Assembly: GCA_006227785.1 (NCBI GenBank)
Contig: SBFU01000180.1
Location: 1-8,045 of the forward strand
Length of the DNA: 8,045 nt
Reading direction: 5' to 3'
DNA from: Burkholderiales bacterium
Lineage (GTDB): Bacteria > Pseudomonadota > Gammaproteobacteria > Burkholderiales > Burkholderiaceae_C
Shown here: positions 1 to 4,816 of the stretch, in pieces
Position numbering within the stretch: position 1 is the stretch's first letter
How the letters are laid out: every line of letters starts with the position of its first letter
The notes under the pieces: generated by a model
The model's input: only the letters and a program-made list of their open reading frames with translations
Told to the model about the DNA's origin: nothing
The model's database searches: none
Position numbers and translations under genes: made by a program

Positions 1-32
1 GAAGTCGCTGTCCTGGTCGCCGGGGCTTTCAC
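1..32 (-). CDS. First codons of a minus-strand gene running off the left edge (dksA suggested by context)
   Basis: Only ten complete codons are visible, starting at GTG (30-32) and reading MKAPATRTAT. An AGGAG Shine-Dalgarno motif (complement of 40-44) sits seven bases upstream, which is ideal spacing and is why GTG is preferred over the in-frame ATG at 57-59. The Lys/Ala/Thr/Pro-rich beginning resembles the low-complexity N-terminus of betaproteobacterial DksA, the RNA-polymerase-binding partner of ppGpp. I also recall dksA lying next to a CobW-family GTPase gene and xerC/dapF in Burkholderiales. Ten residues cannot establish identity, so the start is moderately supported and the product name is inference from neighbourhood. 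Confidence 0.35.
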   Translation of the reverse strand, partial: MKAPATRTAT

Positions 33-141
33 TGCGGGTCTCCTCTCGGTTCCTGTCATGGCGGGCTCACGGTGGCGGCGGCTTTCGCTGTCAGGCAATT
101 GCCGGGCTGCGGACCGCGCCCGGGGCGCCGGTGATTCCGCA

Positions 142-147
142 GTTATA
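142..147 (-). promoter_or_regulatory. Candidate -10 box for the left-edge gene
   Basis: The minus strand reads TATAAC here, five of six matches to the sigma-70 -10 consensus, in an otherwise very GC-rich stretch. It would place transcription start about 100 nt upstream of the GTG at 32. No good -35 hexamer lies at 16-18 bp; the closest resemblance, CTGACG, is about 20 bp away. This is a weak call based on one hexamer. Confidence 0.25.
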
Positions 148-219
148 CCCTGAACGGGTGCCTGTTCCGTCAGACGGGATGACCGCACCCGGGCGGGTTT
201 GGCCACCGTGAGGGCGTCT

Positions 220-254
220 CGGCCCGCGGCGCGCGATTGTAACGACGCGGGCCG
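220..254. repeat. 9-bp perfect GC-rich inverted repeat (hairpin)
   Basis: The left arm is CGGCCCGCG (220-228) and the right arm is its exact reverse complement at 246-254. After a G/A mismatch, C230-G244 and G231-C243 can extend the stem, leaving an 11-base loop. The flanks show no T-run on either strand, so termination is unlikely. It could be a structured leader, an operator or an RNA element. Its function is unknown. Confidence 0.55.
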
Positions 255-259
255 TTGAT

Positions 260-281
260 CGGTCGCCCCAGCCTCCGACCG
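260..281. repeat. 6-bp inverted repeat adjacent to the larger hairpin
   Basis: CGGTCG at 260-265 pairs with CGACCG at 276-281 across a ten-base loop. It begins only six bases after the 220-254 hairpin, so the two would form a tandem pair of stems in a transcript. No T-tract follows on either strand. In GC-rich DNA a 6-bp repeat can arise by chance, so this one matters mainly because of its neighbour. Confidence 0.35.
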
Positions 282-414
282 GAAGCCTAGCCGTTGGAGA
301 ATGGAGACAAAAAGCACGAATTCTCCCGTTCTGTTGGTGTCAGGCCCACACCGTGCACATGATGGACGGTGACCCGGAGACCGAAACAGCACCTGTCAGA
401 CACATCGGAAGACC

Positions 415-1494
415 TCAGCCCAGCGCCTGGTCCAACCCCTGCGTCAGGATGTCCCGGGGCAGGTCGATACCGATGAACACCATCTTGCTCTCGCGCACCT
501 CGCCCTCCTTCCAGGGCGGTCCCAGATCGCTGCCCATGAGCTGGTGCACCCCCTGGAAGATCACCTTGCGGTCGGTGCCCTGCATGTCCAGCACGCCCTT
601 GTAGCGCAACATGCGCGGGCCATAGACCTGCACCACCGCACCCAGGAAGTCCTCCAGCTTGGCCGGATTGAAGGGTCGCGTGGCACGGTACACAAAACTC
701 TTCACATCGTCGTCGTGATGGTGATGGTGTCCGTGCCCGTGGCCATGCTGGTGCGAGGGGTGGCTGCAATGCTCGCCATGCTCATGGTCATGGTCATGAT
801 CGTGGTGGTCGTGACCGTGGTGGTGATCGTGGTCGTCGGTTTTGAGGAAATCCGGGTCGATGTCGAGCTTGGCATTCAGGTTGAAGCCGCGCAGGTCGAA
901 CACATCCTTGATCGGCACCTCGCCAAAATGCACCGCACGGACCGGAGCGCGCGGGTTCATGTGCTTGAGGCGGTGGATGAGCGCATCGACCTCTTCCTGT
1001 CCGACCAGGTCGGTCTTGCTGATGAACAGCTGGTCGGCAAATCCGATCTGGCGGCGGGCCTCCTGCCGGTCGTTGAGCTGCTGGGCCGCGTGCTTGGCGT
1101 CCACCAGTGTCAGGATCGAATCGAGCAGGTACTGCTCGGCCACCTCGTCGTCCATGAAGAAGGTCTGCGCCACCGGCCCAGGGTCGGCCAGGCCGGTGGT
1201 CTCGATGACCACGCGCTCGAAATCCAGTTCGCCCTTGCGTTTTTTCTGGGCCAGATCGGCCAGCGTGGCCCGAAGGTCGTCGCGAATGGTGCAGCAGATG
1301 CAGCCATTGCTCATCTGGATGATGTTTTCCTGCGTGTCGGCAACCAGGATCTCGTTGTCGATGTTTTCCTCGCCGAACTCGTTTTCGACCACGGCGATCT
1401 TCTGGCCGTGGGCTTCGGACAGCACCCGCTTGAGCAGGGTGGTCTTGCCAGAACCAAGGAAGCCGGTGAGGATGGTGGCGGGAATGAGGGACAT
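415..1494 (-). CDS. CobW/COG0523-family GTP-binding protein with His-rich metal-binding insert (probable zinc chaperone)
   Basis: This is a G3E-family P-loop GTPase of 359 residues, of the group that delivers or allocates metal ions, usually zinc or cobalt, in the cytoplasm. Visible motifs are Walker A GFLGSGKT (11-18), the family metal-binding CxCC as CICC (65-68), ETTGLADP (98-105) and a guanine-specificity motif SKTD (159-162) in place of classical NKxD, a variation tolerated in this family. A His/Asp-rich tract at 222-260 has 22 histidines in 39 residues and separates the GTPase from the CobW C-terminal domain (about 264-359). The start at 1494 puts the P-loop at the usual distance from the N-terminus. 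The frame stays open to 1797, but that would overlap the dsrE-like gene and add non-homologous sequence. No strong Shine-Dalgarno precedes 1494. It begins just after the terminator of the upstream gene, so it probably has its own promoter. The metal cannot be decided from sequence; zinc is the likeliest. Confidence 0.93.
   Translation of the reverse strand: MSLIPATILTGFLGSGKTTLLKRVLSEAHGQKIAVVENEFGEENIDNEILVADTQENIIQMSNGCICCTIRDDLRATLADLAQKKRKGELDFERVVIETTGLADPGPVAQTFFMDDEVAEQYLLDSILTLVDAKHAAQQLNDRQEARRQIGFADQLFISKTDLVGQEEVDALIHRLKHMNPRAPVRAVHFGEVPIKDVFDLRGFNLNAKLDIDPDFLKTDDHDHHHGHDHHDHDHDHEHGEHCSHPSHQHGHGHGHHHHHDDDVKSFVYRATRPFNPAKLEDFLGAVVQVYGPRMLRYKGVLDMQGTDRKVIFQGVHQLMGSDLGPPWKEGEVRESKMVFIGIDLPRDILTQGLDQALG
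715..831 (-). other. Histidine-rich metal-binding segment of the CobW-family GTPase
   Basis: Codons 222-260 of the GTPase encode alternating His-Asp and His-Gly runs ending in five consecutive histidines, with a single Cys at 243. The DNA is a run of near-identical triplet pairs and so is prone to replication slippage. Such inserts are characteristic of the metal-binding linker in COG0523 proteins and related metallochaperones such as HypB. Confidence 0.85.
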
Positions 1495-1498
1495 GGCA

Positions 1499-1514
1499 GT
1501 CAGCGCCCACTGAC
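1499..1514. promoter_or_regulatory. Inverted repeat just upstream of the GTPase start
   Basis: GTCAG (1499-1503) and CTGAC (1510-1514) form a 5-bp inverted repeat with a six-base spacer, lying 5 to 20 bases before the ATG at 1494. It could be an operator half-site pair or a small hairpin masking the translation start, where no clear Shine-Dalgarno is seen. It does not resemble the AT-rich Zur box of gammaproteobacteria. A short repeat like this could also be chance. Confidence 0.2.
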
Positions 1515-1560
1515 GGGCTTGGGGTTCAACCCGGGGAGTGTAGTCGACCCGCGCGCGTGA

Positions 1561-1600
1561 CGCAGAAAGAAAAAAGCCGGGCACATGCCCGGCTTTCCTC
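1561..1600 (-). terminator. Intrinsic terminator downstream of the dsrE-like gene
   Basis: A perfect 10-bp stem pairs AAAGCCGGGC (1573-1582) with GCCCGGCTTT (1587-1596) around a four-base loop, ACAT. Read on the minus strand, the stem is followed by a T-rich tail (complement of 1566-1575). This is a textbook rho-independent terminator, 20 bases past the stop codon at 1616. It would end transcripts of the dsrE-like gene and of any readthrough from dapF-DUF484-xerC, and it insulates the GTPase gene. Confidence 0.92.
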
Positions 1601-1615
1601 AAGGCGCCATGCCAC

Positions 1616-2050
1616 TCAGGGACGCAGGTAGACGAAGCCTTCCTTGGCTTGCAGACGCGCCACCTCGGCCACCCCGGAAGGCACGACCTTGGCCTCCATG
1701 GCCACCTTGCTGGCGTCGATCTTGCGCGCCACCAGCGTGTTGTTGCAGACACGGAACTCGACGCCTTTGCTGGCCAGGTCCGAAATGCCGCCGGCAAAGG
1801 GTTGTTCCATCTGGTTGGTGGCGCCTTCGAGCAGGAAATCGATGCCCAGCCCGTGGGTCACCACCACGATCTTGGCCGTCGGATCGGCGTTGAGGTGGTT
1901 GCGGATGTTGTTGATGGCCCGTGAGGCCTGCGGAATGCCTTCGCTCATGTGGTAGACCACCTTGATGGCGTCAGACGCCTGGGCCGGAACGGACAGCGCG
2001 ACCATGGCGGCCAGCAAAAAGGTCTTGAAGGACAGCAGAAACTTGAACAT
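1616..2050 (-). CDS. Exported DsrE/DsrF-like family protein
   Basis: This is a 144-residue protein with a signal peptide: Lys at position 3, a hydrophobic core at about 4-22, and a good signal peptidase I site after Ala25 (PAQA-S). The mature part resembles the DsrE fold. It has a beta-strand start KVVYHM (30-35), a helix, KIVVVTHG (60-67), then VEFRVCNNT (97-105) holding the protein's only cysteine, Cys102, at the place where DsrE-family proteins carry their active or sulfur-relay cysteine. Family members are small sulfur-transfer or peroxide/sulfur-associated proteins, and exported versions are of unknown function. The start at 2050 is chosen for the signal peptide and the GGAAAGG ribosome site (complement of 2058-2064); the longer frame to 2152 would bury the signal peptide. 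It lies 98 bp downstream of xerC, with no clear terminator between, so it may be cotranscribed. The fold assignment is fairly firm, the function open. Confidence 0.82.
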   Translation of the reverse strand: MFKFLLSFKTFLLAAMVALSVPAQASDAIKVVYHMSEGIPQASRAINNIRNHLNADPTAKIVVVTHGLGIDFLLEGATNQMEQPFAGGISDLASKGVEFRVCNNTLVARKIDASKVAMEAKVVPSGVAEVARLQAKEGFVYLRP

Positions 2051-2148
2051 GGCGGTGCCTTTCCGAAAGAAGTGGTGAACGACTGATGGCTGGATTCTGC
2101 ACCTGGGTCCCGGTGCCGCCATGGGGAATACCCTTGGCAGTACCGCGG

Positions 2149-3150
2149 TCAATCGGCGTCAGGTGCCTCAGGCAGCAATGACCCCGGCGGGGGTTCCGAT
2201 GGCCTTTTGGCCTGGGCACGCGGGTGGGCGGCATCGTACACCCGCGCCAGGTGCTGGAAATCGAGCCGGGTGTAAACCTGGGTTGTGCTGATGCTGGCAT
2301 GACCCAGCAGTTCCTGAACGGCGCGCAGGTCGCCACTGGATTGCAGCAGGTGGCTGGCATAAGAGTGCCGCAGCATGTGCGGATGCACAGGCGCGGCCAC
2401 GCCCGCCAGGCCGGATCGCCGACGCAGGCGAAGGCGGATGTGCTGAGGCGTCAGGCGCTGGCCTCGGGCACCGATGAACAGCGCCGGGTCGTTCTGCTGC
2501 CAGGCAGACCGAAAGCCCAACCAGTCCTGCAGGGCCTGCAGGGCGGCGGCGCCCACCGGAACACTGCGTCGCTTGGCGCCTTTGCCCAGCACATGGGCCT
2601 CTGCGGCGTCCAGGTCGATCCAGCCGCGGGCCTGGGGGCCGGGCGAGGCATCCAGCCCGACCAGCTCGCCGATGCGCAATCCGCAGCCGTACAGCAGTTC
2701 GGTGATGCACCGGTCGCGCGCCTCCAGTGCAGGGTCATCGTCCCCGATCGTGTGACCCGCCAGCCGGACGGCATCGTCCACTCCCAGCGCCTTGGGCAGC
2801 GGTTTTCCAGCCTTGGGCGCGCGTACCCCCTGCACGGGGTTGTGGTCGACCCGCCCCTGCCGGGCCAGCCAGGTGTAGAAGCCGCGCCAGGCCGAGAGAA
2901 TCAGGGCAATGCCCCGAGGGTGACGACCCGCTGAATGCATGCGGGCCACCCACTGACGCACATGCGCCGCCTGCACCCGCAGAACATCCAGGCCTGCATC
3001 CTGCACTTGCTGGCCCAGGCGCTGCAGGGCGTCGGCGTACAGGCTCACTGTGCGTTCGGCCAGTCGCCGCTGCACGCGCACGTGCTCCAGGTAGGCCGCC
3101 ACCAGCGCGGCGTCGCCTGAGGCGACTGGAGCGGGCGCGTGAGACTCCAT
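2149..3150 (-). CDS. xerC: Tyrosine recombinase XerC
   Basis: This site-specific recombinase acts with XerD and FtsK at the dif site to resolve chromosome dimers. The N-terminal SAM-like core-binding domain spans about 12-105. The catalytic domain follows with all active-site residues visible: Arg159 in GCGLRIGEL, Lys190 in LGKGAK, His258 and Arg261 in HPHMLRH, His284 in LLGHASISTTQVY and nucleophile Tyr293. At 333 residues it is about 30 longer than typical XerC (near 300). The excess is a short Ala-rich N-terminal lead and a Pro-rich tail after Tyr293 (about 40 residues, against about 23 in E. coli XerC). XerC rather than XerD is assigned mainly from its place after dapF and a DUF484 gene. 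The start lies only 6 bp after the DUF484 stop, and no strong Shine-Dalgarno is seen, which suggests translational coupling. Confidence 0.93.
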   Translation of the reverse strand: MESHAPAPVASGDAALVAAYLEHVRVQRRLAERTVSLYADALQRLGQQVQDAGLDVLRVQAAHVRQWVARMHSAGRHPRGIALILSAWRGFYTWLARQGRVDHNPVQGVRAPKAGKPLPKALGVDDAVRLAGHTIGDDDPALEARDRCITELLYGCGLRIGELVGLDASPGPQARGWIDLDAAEAHVLGKGAKRRSVPVGAAALQALQDWLGFRSAWQQNDPALFIGARGQRLTPQHIRLRLRRRSGLAGVAAPVHPHMLRHSYASHLLQSSGDLRAVQELLGHASISTTQVYTRLDFQHLARVYDAAHPRAQAKRPSEPPPGSLLPEAPDAD

Positions 3151-3156
3151 GCCCGG

Positions 3157-3849
3157 TCAGTGGGCCACCAGGGGGCGCAGCCGCGCCAGGGCCGCACTGG
3201 CGGTTTCTCCGATGCGGGTCAGGAAGTCGGTGCCCATGTCGGGCGTAAAGCGCTGCGGGTCGCCCGAAGCCAGCACCAGCAGGCCAAAGGCCTCGGGCGC
3301 GGCACCGGCACGCAAGGGAATCAGGGCCAGCGAAGCGGCTGCCGATGGGTCAACCAGCCACCGGGCGGCTTCCAGTCCGGGATTGCTGCCGCAGTAGGGC
3401 TGGGCCAGCGACGAGGCAAACGTGGTGGCGTCTTCGGACACCCCCTGCGCGAAGTCCTCACCCGCCAGCTCGGGCATCACACCCCAGACCTTGATCGCAA
3501 CCTGAGGCACCAGGAAATGGCTGGCCAGCTCGCGTGCGATCACCTCGGGCAGGTCGCGGGCTTCCCGGGTCAGCAGCAACTCGCGTGTCCAGCGCTGCAG
3601 GCGGTCGGCAATGGCCGTGTTTTCCTGGCCGTGGCGGATCATGTCGGCCGCCTTGAGCTCCAGGCCCCGGATTTTCTCGCGCAGCATCTCGGCCTGTCGT
3701 TCCTGCAGGCTGACGGCACGCTGCCCATGCGGACTGGTCAACTGGACCGCTGCCAGCAGGCCGGCATGGCGTTCGAAGAAGTCCGGCGTGTTGGCCAGGT
3801 AATTGGCGATGTCGTCCTCGGTGATGGGCGGAATGGGGTTGTGGCTCAT
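3157..3849 (-). CDS. DUF484 family protein (YigA-like)
   Basis: This 230-residue protein has unknown biochemical role; the family is conserved between dapF and xerC in many proteobacteria. Typical family features are the N-terminal block DDIANYLANTPDFFERH (12-28), followed by PHGQRAVSLQERQ (40-52) leading into a charged helix likely to form a coiled coil (about 46-85). A GAF-like alpha/beta domain follows at about 95-225, including VAIKVWG and FGLLVLASGDPQRF. No ligand-binding residues can be named with confidence. I chose the ATG at 3849, which leaves a 25-bp gap to dapF and has a weak GAG nine bases upstream. An in-frame ATG at 3885 would overlap the dapF end by 11 bp and add 12 residues lacking family character. 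It is probably cotranscribed with dapF and xerC. Confidence 0.85.
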   Translation of the reverse strand: MSHNPIPPITEDDIANYLANTPDFFERHAGLLAAVQLTSPHGQRAVSLQERQAEMLREKIRGLELKAADMIRHGQENTAIADRLQRWTRELLLTREARDLPEVIARELASHFLVPQVAIKVWGVMPELAGEDFAQGVSEDATTFASSLAQPYCGSNPGLEAARWLVDPSAAASLALIPLRAGAAPEAFGLLVLASGDPQRFTPDMGTDFLTRIGETASAALARLRPLVAH

Positions 3850-3874
3850 GCGTTGATCTCGGGTAGGCAGTGGG

Positions 3875-4747
3875 TCAGAGGACATCAGGCAGTTCGATTT
3901 CGCCCTCGAAGACGGTGGTGGCAGGCCCGGTCATGAAAACCGGTGCGTCGTGGGTCGGCGAATCCTGCCAGGCGATGGTCAGTACCCCGCCACGGGTATG
4001 GACATCGACCTGGCCGTCCAGCAGGCCCAGCCGGATGCCGGCCACCACCGCGGCACAGGCTCCGGTGCCGCAGGCCAATGTTTCGCCGACGCCCCGCTCA
4101 TACACCCGCAGGCGCACGGTGCGCCGGTCCACCACCTGCAGGAAGCCGGCGTTGACCCGCTGGGGAAATGCCGCGTGGGACTCGATCAGCGGACCCCAGG
4201 ACAGCACCGGCGCACGGTCGACATCGTCCACCAGCAGCACCGCATGCGGGTTGCCCATGGACAACACCGCCACCGGCGCGCTGCCTTCGGGCAGCGGCAG
4301 AGACCAGCGCTCGAAGCTGCCCAAGGGTTCGGGCCGAAGCCCTTGCGAACGGAAAGGCACGCGAGGCAGTTCGAACACCGGCGCACCCATGTCGACCGTG
4401 ACCCGACCGTCCGCGTTGGCGGCCAGGCTGATTTCGCCATTCTTCACCCTGACCCGCACCGGGTTGCGCTCGGTCAGGCCCTTGTCGTGCACATAACGCA
4501 CAAAGCAGCGTGCGCCGTTGCCGCAGTGCTCGACCTCGCCGCCGTCGGCGTTGTGGATGACGTACTCGAAGTCGAGCCCGGGACCCGGTGAGGGCCGCAC
4601 ACTCAGAATCTGGTCGGCACCCACCCCGAAATGACGGTCGGCCAGAAAGCGGTATTGCGCCGCGCTCAGGCCCAGGCGGGCACGCGTCTCGTCCAGCACG
4701 ACGAAGTCATTGCCGGCGCCCTGCATTTTGGTGAAACGGATGCGCAT
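3875..4747 (-). CDS. dapF: Diaminopimelate epimerase
   Basis: This PLP-independent cytoplasmic racemase converts LL- to meso-diaminopimelate, the lysine precursor and peptidoglycan cross-link residue. It has 290 residues, close to the family norm, slightly extended by loops at 52-58 and about 135-146. It opens with the canonical [15 protein letters not shown]. The two catalytic cysteines that act as the acid/base pair are Cys75, in the [15 protein letters not shown] block (67-81), and Cys226, in [11 protein letters not shown] (221-231). NPH (166-168) and ERGVGET (217-223) also match the family. It is first in the dapF-DUF484-xerC cluster and divergent from the Nudix-MBL gene across 69 bp. No Shine-Dalgarno is evident; a GATAAT at 4755-4760 on its strand lies too near the start for a normal leader. 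Confidence 0.97.
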   Translation of the reverse strand: MRIRFTKMQGAGNDFVVLDETRARLGLSAAQYRFLADRHFGVGADQILSVRPSPGPGLDFEYVIHNADGGEVEHCGNGARCFVRYVHDKGLTERNPVRVRVKNGEISLAANADGRVTVDMGAPVFELPRVPFRSQGLRPEPLGSFERWSLPLPEGSAPVAVLSMGNPHAVLLVDDVDRAPVLSWGPLIESHAAFPQRVNAGFLQVVDRRTVRLRVYERGVGETLACGTGACAAVVAGIRLGLLDGQVDVHTRGGVLTIAWQDSPTHDAPVFMTGPATTVFEGEIELPDVL

Positions 4748-4816
4748 GGACGGGATTATCGGCCAGCGTCACCCAGGTGCCGCGCCTGTGCAGTCAGGCT
4801 GTCGCACAATGGCCGC
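4748..4816. promoter_or_regulatory. 69-bp divergent intergenic region between dapF and the Nudix-MBL gene
   Basis: This short gap must carry promoters or ribosome-binding information for both divergent genes. On the minus strand GATAAT (4755-4760) matches five of six bases of a -10 box but lies only seven bases before the dapF ATG. On the plus strand CACAAT (4805-4810) lies six bases before the ATG at 4817. Neither has a convincing -35 at 16-18 bp, and neither gene shows a clear Shine-Dalgarno. Leaderless or very short-leader transcripts are one reading; promoters inside the opposite gene are another. Confidence 0.3.

Larger units (their letters stand above)
33..414. other. 382-bp non-coding gap with two strong inverted repeats
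   Basis: No credible gene is seen between the GTPase stop and the left-edge start. A perfect 9-bp GC-rich inverted repeat pairs 220-228 with 246-254, leaving a 17-base loop in which two further pairs can form. A second perfect 6-bp repeat pairs 260-265 with 276-281. A third pairs 349-354 with 366-371. A 10-bp palindrome, GGCAATTGCC, lies at 94-103. None is followed by a convincing T-tract on either strand, so these are not clear intrinsic terminators. The gap must hold the 3' end of the GTPase transcript and probably the promoter and leader of the left-edge gene. Confidence 0.5.

Noticed and set aside
287..769. 160-codon minus-strand frame overlapping the GTPase 3' end and the intergenic gap
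   Set aside because: It is out of frame with the GTPase, has no domain, and most of it lies over real coding sequence.
544..1560. 338-codon open frame on the plus strand opposite the CobW-family GTPase
   Set aside because: It mirrors the codon structure of the high-GC gene on the other strand, has repetitive Val/Met-rich sequence from the His tract and no recognisable domain; it is an antisense shadow.
1495..1797. In-frame N-terminal extension of the GTPase to position 1797
   Set aside because: It would run through the terminator and into the dsrE-like gene, and would put about 100 unrelated residues before the P-loop, which in this family lies near the N-terminus.
2051..2152. N-terminal extension of the dsrE-like protein
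   Set aside because: It would precede a clear signal peptide, whereas the ATG at 2050 has a GGAAAGG site upstream.
4631..4816. Upstream extension of the Nudix-MBL protein
   Set aside because: It overlaps the start of dapF on the other strand and encodes sequence without Nudix character.
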